DNA of 64,000 bases from Cavenderia fasciculata (lineage: Eukaryota > Evosea > Eumycetozoa > Acytosteliales > Cavenderiaceae). The position numbers were made by a program, and so were the translations under genes. Of the stretch, positions 48,696 to 62,218 are shown piece after piece (positions within the stretch are counted from its first letter, which is position 1; the number at the start of each line of letters is the position of its first letter). Where the stretch lies: NCBI RefSeq assembly GCF_000203815.1, contig NW_004457644.1, positions 496,001 through 560,000 of the forward strand, in the 5' to 3' direction. The notes beneath the pieces are model-generated. The model worked only from the letters and a program-made list of their open reading frames with translations. It was not told where the DNA came from and made no database searches.

Positions 48696-50899
48696 ATGTA
48701 TCGACCATCAATATTACTACTCATTGTTGTTCTATTTTTTCTGGGAGTAAATGGATCAATATTAGAAGACAAGAATAATTGTACATACACTTCAAAAGTG
48801 TCTGGCAACTATGAAGATGCACAGAGTTGGTCTTGTGTTCCCACATTTGAAACCAATATGGTGATCAATACAACAGTGGTAGTGTCTACCAATACTACCA
48901 ACTCTAATATTTACAGTGTCAATCGATATGTCCAGAATGGAGGTTCACTCGTACTAAAGTATATTGCTCAATCGATTTACGATCAGACCTTTATCGTTGG
49001 TGAAAACTCTTCCATCGTCATTTCCAACAACAAAACAACAATGACTATTGACAAGGGAAAGGTATTATCCATTACACAAGGTGCTACATTCTTAATTTCA
49101 AAATCATCAATCTTGATTGAAACACCATTGGTTAATATTTCAAATTCTGGAAAATATATTTTTGGTATGCATATAAAAACACAACATTTATAAATATATT
49201 AAAGAAAAAGAAAGAAAGAGATTAATTATTATTGTTTATTTAATAAATTTAATTTTAGATAAATCAAAAGGAATCATTCCACCATTTCACATGTCATATG
49301 GTAGTTTATTCAATACCACACCATCATCTGAAATTCAAATCCGTCCAGTTGATTTTGAGAGTAATGATACATTGACTTTAGATAGTGGATCAAGATTCAT
49401 TTCAATTCTATCAAATATCTCTTCTAAAGTTGAAACAAAGATATCTGATTCCCAAGTCACCATGATTGGATCTTTTTTTAATCAAAAAAATTCAAACTAT
49501 ACAACTGTATGATGCAAACAAACAAATATTACTAACATAATAATAATACTAACTATAATTATTATTATTATATGATATATAGAAATTATCAAAGATATTG
49601 TTTAGCAATTCATCGATTACTTTTAGAAATGTATGTTTCCTGAAAAAAAAGAAACGGGAGTATTAATACTAATTTGATTTCAAAATCCACTTCCATATAT
49701 ATATATATATAGTCATCGTTTTCATTTATAGATAGTAGTATTACATTTAATAATTCAGATATACATTGGGATCAATTAACACCTCCAGAAGAAGGAAATG
49801 GAAATAGTTCAACAAAATCTAATTATACAGATTATACTAGAATCAATCTATTCAATTCGACTATTATTAATATTGGTGATGGTAGTAATGGTGCATTCCA
49901 TCTTGGAAGAGTATTATTGACTATAGGCCAAGTCAAAAACTCATCTATTTGTCAATTGATCAATAATGCCAGTATGACCTTATCAAATGTATCCAATATA
50001 AATAATAATGATGTATGTATTACAATATATATATATATTTTGATCCCAACATAATTTAAACTAACAATCCTTTTGGACTTGTGTATACTAGTTTTATATT
50101 TATAATAATGGATATTTAGATATTAGTGGAGGTGTTTTAAATGCAAGTCTTGTACCATCAAATTCTATGGCTAGTAGATTAGTTTTAAAACGTGCTACAC
50201 TCTCTTCAAAACAACCAATTATTCTTAATAAGGGATCGATTGAAGGTATCGGTGAAATCGATGGATTCTTGAATATTAGTAAATCAGCATCACTAGGTAG
50301 ATACCCAGAACCATCAATCATCAACTTTACCAAACCAGTAGCATTTGAATTTAATTCAACCATTCATGTCATTTTGAATTCGAATCAAATGTATCAAACT
50401 AATTGTATGTGATGGCCATCCCATCTTTGAGATGATAAATGATGAATAATATTATTGTTATATTCTAATCAATCACTCTCTCTCTATTATATGTCTCTCT
50501 CTAGATACTTTCAATTCTACGATTGAAATGATGAATGCAACGATGAATCTAACAATAGACGTATGGTTTTTGCTAACGAAATCAAATGAAAGCTTTGCTG
50601 GAGAGTACTTGGTGGTGGGATTTAACTCTACGATGGAAGGACAACGCGTCAACAATGTCAAGCTTCTCGTCGACTTGGTTGGATTCCCCGAACCATATAA
50701 AGCTACCCTAAAAAAGGCTTGTAGATTTAGTACTGAAATTGGTCCAAATGGTTTGTCGATCACATGGAACAGTTGCAGCATTGCTAGAGAAAAAGAGAAA
50801 CTCGTAGGCTCCTCTATACTCTTTTTGTTTATGTCTCTAATCTTGGTAGTTGTCATTGCATTTATAGGTTATCATTTAAATACTCATCATTTAATTTGA
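48696..50899 (+). CDS. Type I membrane glycoprotein, unknown function
   Basis: Six exons, 48696-49164, 49259-49506, 49583-49630, 49713-50012, 50092-50404 and 50505-50899, give 590 residues. A signal peptide is clear (MYRPSILLLIVVLFFLGVNG). The long extracellular part holds many NxS/T sites and short beta strands (GSLVLKYI, SSIVISNN, STIEMMNATMNL), suggesting a beta-helix-like fold. The start NCTYTSKVSGNYEDAQSWSC recalls the N-terminal NWxDxxxW module of dictyostelid surface proteins. One membrane helix, SSILFLFMSLILVVVIAFIG, lies near the C-terminus with a tail of about ten residues. It is therefore displayed on the cell surface or in endosomes, possibly in adhesion; no family is firmly recognised. 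Confidence 0.78.
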
Positions 50900-51228
50900 C
50901 CTATAACAAATAACAAATAACAAATAACAAACCTAGATAGTGTACGCACTCACACCCACACACAAGATACTAGTCTTCTTCCCTCTTTTCTTCTAAAGTT
51001 TAAAAAAAAATAAAAGCTCAAGCAGAGTATTAAATTTTATTTGTATGGGCGGGCTTTGAGGTTACAGTTCACCTCAAATCTTTCTACCGCCTTCTCTCTT
51101 GCAATGAAGAGAACACCGACCCTAGCGCAACGACATGTGACCACTATTCTATTATCTTATAATCTTCTCATAGATAGAGATAGAGATAGATATAGAGATA
51201 GAGATAAAGAAAGAAAGAAAAAGAAAAA

Positions 51229-54200
51229 ATGACAACTGTAGCAAATACAACATCATTTGAACATCAATTGAAAAGTGGTCAATTAGTTGTATCAGATGTC
51301 GTTGAACTGATCAATAGTAATAATAACCAAGCTGGTGGTAAAGATATACACCTATCAGAGACATTCTCATTGTTTACTGACGCTGTCAATGGTATTGATA
51401 ATAAAACTATTGAATCAATTAAATCAAAGCTATCAAACAGTATGTGTATAAATTAGACAAAAATAAATCAAAACAACTAATCAAATCACATGTGATACTA
51501 ATTATATATATATATATATATGATTCATTATAAATTAAAAAAAAAGATAAACCTGTAACATATTATATTAGAGGAAGTGATATTGAAAGTAATGGACAAC
51601 GTCAGAGTAAAGTGATGCAATCACTTTTCAAACCTGATTTGGAAAGTAATTGTATCACAGTTCCAAGTCAATACACAATCGAAACCATTCAAAAAGTAGC
51701 AACTTACTTGAAACGATTGGTTACTCCTAAAGGTGAATCGTTTAAATCCGTAAGTAATAGTTAATCATCATCATCATACTCATATCAGATGACCATCCTA
51801 ATCTTTCTTTTTTTTTTTCTTTTTTTTATACTTTACTTTACTTTAGGCATTTAATTGTAGACATGAATTTAGTAAGGATTTGAAGGCCTTAACTTCCAAG
51901 ACCTTAACAAGTGTAGATTGTAGAGTATTGTATTGGGATACATCAAACATTATCAATTTTAATGTTGTACGTAAGGTAGTAGGAGTAGGTCGTAGTAACC
52001 ACCCGAGTTGGAAAACTAATTAATTTATTTAATGTATTTAATATATTTATTAATATATTTATTTATTTATATTTATATATTTATTTTTAATTTAAAAAGG
52101 AAAACAATGAATTGGTTCATGAAATGCTTAGTAAAGATGAAATTAAAGAGTACTGTGATTTAATTGACGCTTTGAGCCAGTTCAAGTCTGTTGGATTTGC
52201 CAATGAAGACCAAAGAGAGCTACCCTATGATCGCCAACTATTTGAAAATTTAGGGATTGATCCAAAAGACAAGAGAATCATCGAGTACCTCACGACCAAA
52301 CAAATCCTTAATGATTATTGCCCAGATATTGACAATGCCGATTTAAAAATAGACAATCTATTCAAAATGATTAATCATTCTCTTTTTTTAGATATTCAAT
52401 CCAAATTGAACCAAAGGATGAATGATTTGATTGGTACTAGTAGTACTAGTACTTCCTCTTCTTCTTCTTCTTCTTCTTCTTCCTCGTCTACAATTTTTTT
52501 AAATATTTTAGAGTATCCAGAATATCATACTGTATGTACTGTTCCACTAGTATTAAAAGAGTTTGCAAGTTAATATATTAATATTATTATTATTTCATTT
52601 TCCAATATTATATAGGAATGTAGAGATATATCATCAGCAATGATTAATAGATTGGTTGACTTTATTCAAGACAAGTTGTATCTTTCATTGCTTGGTGAAT
52701 TCACTGCTATTCCTCATTGCTCGCCAAATGACTTCCCAGATGACTTCCCAAGTGCCGCATCGTCCAATGCCGTCCTCCAAAGTTTACTCAAGGATGCAAA
52801 GCTAGACTGGCCAAACAAATTAAATTTACTTGATGTTAATGACCAAACCCGAAAGTGCCTAGTCAAACACACACCCACATCCGATGGCAATACAAGTAGC
52901 TTTGAAATTATTCATGATGGTCATGTATGTTTTAATAATCAAAATCATCAATTCATTCATTTACTCAATTTATTTATTTATATATTTATTTATATTTATT
53001 TATATTTATATATTATAGATCAAATGTACTTACTATAGTTTGAAACCAAAGCAATGGTCTATTCCTTCGTTCCATTCTGATTGTTCAGACAACAAAAAAA
53101 AGTACTTTAATCCAGAAGCTCAACTTTTATTAACAGATTTTAATACAATTTCAAGGGAATTATGTTTAGAATCTACTTTTAAAATATTTGCATTTAATAT
53201 GACTCCTGCTGTAGGTAGTATTAGTAGTAATCAACCATTTTAATATTAATATCATTCATTTATCAACCTATAGATTAACCCTACAGAAACAGAGAAAAAG
53301 ATTGAGAAATATGGTCTAGTGCCATTAATTAATTTCCCAGCCATTCGATTCCAAACTAGGGATACCTATCAAAATTTTTGTCATACTTACTACAAACTTT
53401 TGGCAAAGTCCGATAATAATCTCAGTCCCCAGGAGAAGTGTCATCAGCTGCTACAGAAAACGTTTACAACACCTGATCTCTTCTACTCTTGTGGTCGTTC
53501 AATTGTATTCCTAAGTAGTGCTGCTGTATGTTTCAAAACATTAATATTCCATTTTGTATGATATAAATATATTAATATTAATATTTTGCAATTTATTCCT
53601 CTACCTAGGTTGCTAAATTAAAAAAAGATGTCGAGAATAGCTCAAAACAAGATAACAAAGGTAATCCCATTTATACTCCAAAGCAATCAAAAGGTTTGGG
53701 GTCTGTCAATACTTATGAACACAGATCACCTTCTGATTTATCAAAATCTAATCATACCGGTTTTGGTGGTGGTGATAAATCCCCATTTACTCAATACTCT
53801 TCTTCGTTGTCTCGTACAAAAGAATCAATTGATCATAGTTTACAAGGAGGTGCTATTAAAATGATGGATTTACAATCAGCCACCACCACCACCACCACCA
53901 CCGCTGTTTATCAGCTTGATATTTCCAGAGAAGAAATCGACGCACATGAATACCAACCAAAATTACCAACTAAACAACAAATGTAAGTTATACCAGAAAA
54001 AATATTATTTACCTTTTTTTTTTTAAAATATTATTAACCTTTTTCTTTTTGTTGTTTAGTGATCAATCAAGTAAAATATTTGTTGGAGGGTCATTGGATG
54101 AAATCAAATTGGAAGAAGAGCAGCCTATTCAATATCGCCAATCAAATGTGACCAAAGATGATTGCAAAATATCTGAAGATAGGGAAATAGGAACTAAATC

Positions 54201-55625
54201 AACCTTTGGTAATATTATTTATGCTGGTACATTCCATAACCTTCGTACCTTGATTCTTTTTACCGATCAATTTAATTTAGAAAATCGTATGTCCAAAAAT
54301 CCTATCCATTCATTCATTCATTCTCATTCATTTCTAATCAATTTTAAATATTTTTTATTTCTCAGCTGAATCATTTATTGCTGGATTAAATCAAAGAGCT
54401 ATTGAAGAATACTTGTACATGTTGGACATTTATTATAAATTCCATCTCAATCATTCAAACTATTTAAAAAAGGATATCAAATCTTTTATTGTAGGTTTGA
54501 CTCGTTTCCTTTTGTTTACCATTAAGTCAAAGCAACAATTGGGAAAAGAACAAATACTTCACAAACTGTTGGTTAGAACTAGAATCAGTGAATATGTATT
54601 CAAGAGTCTTCAAGCATTAATGGTTAATCAAAAATATGATACTCCTACACTTCATATTTTAACCAATTATCTTTTATATTTCTCTCAAATTGAACAATCT
54701 TGGGATTGGGTAAGCTAAATAATTATATTTATATTTATATATTATTTATTAATTTTATTTAATTCTTTTTTAGTATTCAGAAGGATCCGGACTAAGAGTA
54801 TTGTTCAACTTTTTAAAAGATTTGAATCAACAGAAATCACTTTCAAACAATCATAGAATAGCTTCATACCAAGTCTATCTATGTTTTGTTCATATGACTA
54901 AAAGTGAAAAGTTGGTTCAATGTATTGCATCTGACAAGATCCAATTACATAGCAATCGAAGCATGTCCAATTTGATTGTTGCATTGTCAGATCTGGTTGT
55001 AAAGTACAAGGCAGATACAAGAATCCAAATTGCCAGTATGCAAATCACCAACAATCTCTTTAAAGTAGAGTCTCTTCACCAACTGCTACTCAGCTCGTCA
55101 CTGCTGAGCACCTTTATCAGACACTTGTCAATGGGTAGCCTTGAACTCATCCAAGAGTTTACCATGTTGGTTGACGATATTTATCCAACCGTCCTCAAAC
55201 CAAAAGACAAGCAACTTGGTGGAGTCGCTCACACTCTTACCAAATACTTGTTGACTCTTTCCGGTGACTCTGATGAATTTAAATCAATTTCTGCATCACT
55301 TGATAAATTGATTAAACTATCAACTACAGTCGATCAAGATTGGAAATCAATTACGTCTAGTGGTATACTTAATTACTTTAAATCAATGATTGTCAACAAA
55401 AACTCTTCTGGTGACCAAACAACCAATATTAGTGATCAAATCAATCAAACTACTACTGGTTCAAACTATGCAACATTTGTTGCATGGAGACAAAACCTAT
55501 CTAAAAAGCAACTAACTCAAATGAAACAATCATGTGATCAAGGTTTAAAATTAAGAAATATCGATTGGACTGAATTATTGATTCAAAAAAAAGACAAAGT
55601 AAACACAAATAATAAACACAAATAA
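51229..55625 (+). CDS. Large unrecognised protein
   Basis: Eleven exons: 51229-51439, 51547-51749, 51847-51966, 52100-52531, 52616-52924, 53019-53210, 53274-53525, 53609-53982, 54060-54286, 54366-54709 and 54774-55625. They join in frame to about 1171 residues. There is no signal peptide or membrane helix. The first half is mixed with Ser and Thr runs (52441-52490 and 53879-53903). The C-terminal 350 residues are helical and Leu-rich (FIVGLTRFLLFTIKSKQQLG, IASMQITNNLFKVESLHQLL), like an armadillo or HEAT-type solenoid. I do not recognise the family. All eleven exons splice with good GT/AG sites, so the gene looks intact. Confidence 0.72.
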
Positions 55626-57964
55626 ACACAAACAAATAAACATAAACAATTACAAAAAGAAAGGTATCATGTCATTGCTTGACTACTTAATGTCAACAAG
55701 CCCCACAAGGTATCAGTGTACTTTTTAGGTTACAAAGGTGGGATAAGCTATTTAGATGGAACTTTTGAGGGTTCAGTTTGTTTAATCATCCGATACCTTG
55801 AACAACAATAAAAATAGCTCACAAAAGAGAAACTGTATCACTATACACACTTGCATAGAAATGTATTTGAATTTTCACCATATGAAAAGTTATGGGTCAT
55901 AGACGAACGAATGACCAAAAAGAAAGAAAACGAAAAATAACTTCCTCCTCCTGGGTATGGAAAATAAATATTATATTATATATTAATATTTAATATTAAT
56001 TAATTCATGGTTATTATAAACGATTAGGAGGAATGAATCTGATGGATATCTCTCCCCTCTATTTTCGAAAAATGTGGTGTCATCGGTAATTTCAAGATTG
56101 AAGGTGGAATGACTTGATATAGGTGTCTCTCTCCACTCGGACTGCCGATTGATTGTTGATTAAGGTGGGGTGAGTCCTAGAGAGAGATAGAGAGACGATA
56201 AACGAAGGATTTTGATTCGATCTCTCTTTGAACAAGCAAGGGAAGGGTAAATTAAATTAAATTATTACTATTATTATTCTTATTTACACTGGTTAGGGTT
56301 CTTCATGGGTCGTATCCCCCGTCCGCAAAACATCATCCAAGTGTCATTCTCGCTCACTTCTTCTTCTTCCTCTTTCATCTTATTGGCCGCCACCTCGTTT
56401 CGTTACCTGAACAATCATCATCATCGAGTGACCTGCACCTCGAGCAAAGAGAAAGTTTATTGTTTTTTTTTTTTGTTTTTCTTTTTTATTTTTTTCTTTG
56501 TCCCTGTTTTCTTTTTTTTGAAGATAGCTTGAAATCGAGATAATATTAGATTTGCGACCAGACCAAACAACAAACAACAACTTTTAGAAATATTCATAGT
56601 TATATATCATATCACACTCGACGAGTAACTAAAAATACCACCACCGTCACATCCACACAGAAAGAGTAGTAGTTCTATGCGAGAGCAGCATTTCATTATT
56701 TCATAGGCTTAGCTACTATAGTTCTTCTATTAGGATACAAAGACAAAGACAAAAAAAGACAGACAAAAGTCATATCGATTAATAGAATACAGATTTTAAA
56801 AGGGTATGTGTTTATCACTCTGCAGAGTAGTAGTATAGTGGTAGTAGTAGTCAGAACAGTGGTAGTAATAAGAGATTACAGTAATAATGCATTCAAAGTA
56901 AAGAAAGAAAGGGGACGGACAAACTCGACGCGTGATAAAGATATTATTATCATATCATATATATCTATGTTGTATATCACCATACAACCAGTTTGGAATG
57001 TATTGGTTATCATGAAGTAATAGATAGAGTTTTGAGGAAGAGTAGATAAAAGAAGAAAAGGGAGTAAAGAGAGAGATGTACCAACAACAGAACAACAATT
57101 GGAGGATTGTCTGTCTGCTACTGTTGTTGTTGTTGCAATTAAATCAATAATGAATGCGATGCGAGCAACCCAACAACCCAACAACACTCCCACACGACTA
57201 CATTATACAATCCCAAATTTATCCCTCTTCCTTTTCTTTGTGTACCCCCCTACCCTGTTAATGTTGTTGTATAATAAAATTATATTATCCTCATACCATC
57301 TACACACCACACATATAAATATAAATTGAAACAGCGCAGCGCAGCGGTAAGGAAGGAGGGAGGGATGATGTGTGTGCATCACAACAGAACACAAGGAACG
57401 TGCCAGCAGCATTCTTTTCTTTTTAAAATAGTTTGTTAGATTAAAACTATTGTTGTTATTGCATCATCTTTACCTCTCTTACTTTTACCCCCCCCCCCCC
57501 CTCCCCACTCACTGCTGCTTGCGCAGTTCATGTTCATTCATTATCCACCTCCCTTTATTTCTTCTTCAGGTTTTACTTTTAAACAACAACATCAACAACA
57601 ACAACAACTAGTTAATCGTATCATCGTCTTTGTCGTAGCAGAATAGAATAGAATAATAGAGTAGAATCAACAAATACTTCCTACTTTTGACTACTACTCT
57701 CAGGAAAGAAAGAAAGAAACAATATACTTATACCCCCCTTATTATAATATATCAATTTGCAGTTCAGTTTTGACAATAACTTTATAACAACTACACTATT
57801 ACGAATCATTGGTTACTCTTTCTTGTTGGAACACTTAAAAAGCAATCAAATCAAAAAAAAAAAAAGGTAGTGGTCTGTTTGCAAAGGATATCCATCGCAC
57901 ATTTGGTAGATTGATTGACAGAGAGAGATAGATAGGATCAAACCTTTTTTTATTGTTTGGGCAA
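55626..57964. other. Long intergenic region upstream of the sestrin gene
   Basis: 2.3 kb without a convincing gene. It contains GA-rich tracts near 56180, a T-run at 56462-56474, GTA repeats near 56825-56870, a C-run at 57488-57501 and CAA repeats near 57585-57608. Open frames here are low complexity. It likely holds the sestrin promoter and 5' leader. Confidence 0.5.
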
Positions 57965-59921
57965 ATGTCTACTATTAAACAACATCAAAGGTCAGAAAGT
58001 GGTAATGGGAACATATCAGGTACAGTGGCCCAAGTGTCTTCAACCACAACAACAACAAACATAACCACATCTTCATCCTCACTTTCTTCTTCATCTGATT
58101 GGAAGAAATATTCTTCAGGTAAACTATAAACTCTAACATATATATAATATATATTATTGTTTGTTCATTATTATTTATAAATCCCTTCCTTTTTTATTTA
58201 TTTATTTTTAGATTTAATGGAACATCAACCAAGTAGTCATTATTCACCACCTCAATCACCGTTGAGTGTTTCCGATCCTCTTGGGGGATACTTTCAAAAT
58301 CTTAGATCACCAGATACCAATGTCCGTAAATCGGCCGTTGAGAATATTATTAGTCTATTGACCGCACCAGAAAATGAAAAATTATTAAGAACAAACATCA
58401 CAAATATAGTAGTATTGGCAACAGAATCACCATTTGAAGAAATTACAGATGCATTTTCAACTTTATTATCAACTATACAAGTAAGCAAAAAGAAATAGAT
58501 ACAAGACTATCTATAATAATAATATATTTATACTTGTTTACTTTCTTTCTCTCTAGGAAAAATATCATATACCAAAACAAAAAACAACATCATTTATAAA
58601 TGAAACACAATTACCACCATTAAATAGTAATGATCAATTAACAAAGAGATTATTTCAAGAAGCATTTTTACAATCGGGAAGAGTCAACCATATCATACGA
58701 TTGTTGGGCTGGCATCCACAATATTTGGAGAGATTTTTAGCATCGTACAACAAGGTGATGCGTGACCAAGGACCACTTCCACTGCCATGGAGAAACTATA
58801 TAGGGATTTTGGCATCGGCAAGATACAACTGTGGCTATTTGGTGGCATTGCTCGAACACGAATATCTGCATAGTGGAGGCGACCCCAAGTGGTTGCAAGG
58901 CGTCGATCACATCCCACAAAAACTAAAGAACCTCTTAAAGATTGTAGAGATGATGGCACATCAACCATGGCTCTTGCCCAACGTCGATATCGAATATTTG
59001 GTCAAGGGACAGGATGCCTGGTCAATAGCAGAGCTCGTGCACGCGATGATATTGATTTGTACATTTTTATCGTTGGCAGGTTTTGTCTTTTCGTGCGGTA
59101 TCCTGCCCGAATATGGACTAGCCTCGACAACAACACTCGACGAGAGAACATCGTTCTCGCTCAACGAAAGCGACTGCGAAGTGGAGGATTTGACAGCGTC
59201 GGAAAACACCATCAAGGTGATGGAGCTGCTCAAAAAGAAAAAGGAAGAGCAAGAGGAAGACGACTTTGAAGACGGCGGGCCCGAGATTGATCGTCAACAA
59301 GAATTTCACAATGCAGGCAACATTGACGCCGACAATAGCAGCAGCAGCAGCAGCGGCAGCAGTAGTTTGGCCACCACCTCGTCGTCGACTTATGGCGGCA
59401 TCGTAGACATGTCTCGCTACAACTGCAACAATCAGCTGACACACACCGACTTTGATGTCTCATCAAAGGATTATACCATCTTTTCCGTTCAAGACTACTC
59501 GTGGAAGGAGCACGGCTATGAATTGGTCAGTCGTATCTTTCCCGACGCCGCTCCCCTCCTCGACGAGGAGTTCTCTTTTGTCTATACAATGACCTACTAC
59601 CGTTTCAACAATAGCACCGACATTGACACTCTCCCCTTCCGTAGAGCCGTCTGGTACTATGTACAGCGTGTCAAGGGTATGTGTCACGACGACTACAACT
59701 ACCAAGAGGTCAACATGTTCCTCAGTCGCAATCTCAAATACTATGTCAAAAAGGCTGTCTGCTTCCCAGACAATATCTCAAAAATCGATTACTCCAAATT
59801 GGGTTATGATCTCAAACCAGATGAAAAATGTCATTTAGCTCTCTTGGCTGTATGTTCTCATAAACAAGCAGCTCTTCTCTATGGTCTCTATACTGTAATG
59901 TCTTATCAAAATCGTAGATAG
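57965..59921 (+). CDS. Sestrin
   Basis: Exons 57965-58118, 58212-58480 and 58557-59921 give 595 residues. The family core begins LQSGRVNHIIRLLGWHPQYL, then ASARYNCGYLVALLEHEYL and the matching HQPWLLPNVDIEYLV and FVFSCGILPEYG blocks. The C-terminal half has SRIFPDAAPLLDEEFSFVY, FRRAVWYYVQRVKG and the conserved HDDYNYQE, the part that in animals contacts GATOR2. Sestrins respond to stress and amino acids and restrain TORC1; the N-terminal half has an AhpD-like peroxidase fold. Here Cys233 and Tyr235 are kept but the position of the catalytic His is Leu240. An acidic and Ser-rich insert lies between the halves (about 59210-59400). The N-terminus before residue 60 is low complexity. Confidence 0.93.
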
Positions 59922-60005
59922 AATAAAAAAAGTAAAGAGAATATTATATTTAGGAAAAAAAAAATAACAAATGATAATATAAATATATTTATATTACTTT
60001 TTTAT

Positions 60006-62218
60006 TTATTTGGTTTTTGGAGCACCCATACCAAGAGTAATTTCATTTAAATCATCACCATAGTCTCCAACATCTTCATCTCTTTTCTTTAGTAGGAATT
60101 TATCTTTAATTTTATCTTTTAATGTTTTCTTTTCAACTTTTTCATGTGTTGTTATGGTTGTAGTGGTTGAAACAATTGGATCAACAACGGCAGGTGAAGT
60201 TTTGTTACGATGATCAAAAAAGTGATGATGTTTACTTCCAAGACTACCACCACCTCCAAGAGAAGAAGATTTGGCTGACATTTCTTTCTTTATGGTTGTT
60301 GTAGTTGTTTTGTTATTATTATCATGATTCAAAATATCATCTGTCAATTGAACAGTTTTACTTGTTGGTGATCTTATAGATGAATAATCATTTGATTGTC
60401 TTCTTGCTCCATATAAAATACCACCCATTGATGGTGAATCTTTGGTCGAGGTGGTTCGGTCAGGCAAGACACCTGTTATTTTGGACAAGGCAGGAATCAT
60501 TGATGCACCATATGGAATGAATTGATGGATAAATGGTAGGATTGATTTGGTACGATCCAATAACTTTGGAAGGTTGGGTAGTACCTCTTCCATGTGGGGT
60601 ACGAGGAATTCAAGGTACGGTGCGAGATAGTCGAGTTGTGGGATAATGACGTCGATGTGATAGACCAGAGTACCGAGATGAGGTAAAAGAGCAGGTAGGT
60701 ATGGTGAAATTTGATGCATATGTGCTGCCAATGCATCAATGTGAGGGAGGAGGTATTTACAGTGTGGCAAGAGTGCTCCGGCATAGGGCATCAATACTCC
60801 AATAAAAGGACTGAGCTTTTTAATGTGAGGCAATAGCATTGATGTGTATGGGAGGAGCAAGTGGATATTGGGGACGAGTTGATCAATGTAGGGAATGAGA
60901 CTGGCTTGTGAATCGAGTAGTTCGTCAATGTGGCCAGACAGTAGAGTAAAGTGGGGCATCAACACTGGAATGTATGGGTAGAGCTTGTTGATGAGTGGGA
61001 TGAGACGATGACTGTGAAACATTAATAGGGCCGAGTGTGGCAACAACTGGTCGAGATAGGGTATCAACTTTGGTGAATAAGGTAGTAGTATTTTGCATCG
61101 TGGTGCGAGTATATGTGCGTATGGCAAGAGTTGTTTGGCGTGAGGGATGAGGATCTTGATGTATGGCAAAATTTCGTTAATGTGAGGCTCGAGAATTGGA
61201 ATATAGGGGATGAGATCGTCACCATGGACCAGTAAAAGGTCAATGTGAGGTGAAAGTACTTGGAGATGTGGCGCCAACAGTGGAATGTATGGTGATATTT
61301 GTTTGACTTTGGGTATAATCAAACGAGCGTGAGGAATGATCGAGTTCATGTTGGCGAGAATGATATTGATGTGTTGCATGATAATATCCATATCTGTCAT
61401 TATTTGTGGTAGAAATGGTTGGAGTTCGGCTAGTCGTGGCAAAAGCATATCAACGTGTGGTAATAGTTGGTCGATATAAGGTATAAGATGGTCAGTGTAT
61501 GGAAGTAAAAGGTACATGTGTGGAAGTAGTCTTGGCAGTTCTGGTACCAATTTTGGTACATATGGCATTAGAGAACGACATTTTGGTAGTAGCATGTCAA
61601 TATGAGGTGCTAGAATCGATGCTTGTGGTGCCAAATAATCGATATAGGGTACAATATCATTTAGATAGGGTGTCAACTTTTCAATGTTGGCAGCGACCAC
61701 TGATATATTTGGCATTAAAACGTCGATATGTGCCATTAACAATCCAAAATGATTCGATAGTTTTGGAAGGTTTTGTAGTAATAGATCCATGTGAGGTTCA
61801 ATCTTTTCGAAATTAACCAATAATACATCCATATGTGGTGCCAATATATCGATATTATCCATCAACATTGGCAATCTCTTTTCCAATTGTGGATATCTAT
61901 CCAAAAGTGGATCTCTATAATAAATAAAGGTTCTAAAATTTGGTAAAATCTTATGTCTATATTTTAATAATACTGGAAATAATTTTATCAAATTTCTAAA
62001 AAGAAAAGAAATAAAAGAAAAAGAAGAAATTAATATTACTTTTGTTTATTTATTTATTTGTTTGTTTATTTATATATTATTTATATTTACCTTGCTCTTG
62101 ATAAAAGTTTTAAACTATCATATGGATATAATATGATATAAATGATTGATATTATAATAGTCGCCCATAATGTAGTTGTTAAATAGATACTATTTGTATC
62201 AACAATTATTAAATTCAT
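60006..62218 (-). CDS. Membrane-anchored protein with a 66-unit heptapeptide array
   Basis: Exons 62218-62091 and 61995-60006 give 705 residues. Residues about 14-33 (LTTTLWATIIISIIYIILYP) form one hydrophobic segment near the N-terminus. From about residue 87 to 548 the sequence is an unbroken array of about 66 seven-residue units with the consensus L-L-P-[HY]-[IL]-x-x, such as LLPHIDA, LIPYIDQ and LAPHLQV, without a single insertion. After it is a polar tail with Ser, Thr and His runs and a basic helix (KTLKDKIKDKFLLKKRDED). A Pro in most units excludes a normal coiled coil, so a regular solenoid is expected. I do not know a characterised family with this repeat; a membrane-linked scaffold or tether is only a guess. 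Confidence 0.85.

Noticed and set aside
56305-57412. Several 60-105 codon frames upstream of sestrin
   Set aside because: Low complexity, not conserved in pattern, and no start or splice context that joins them to sestrin.
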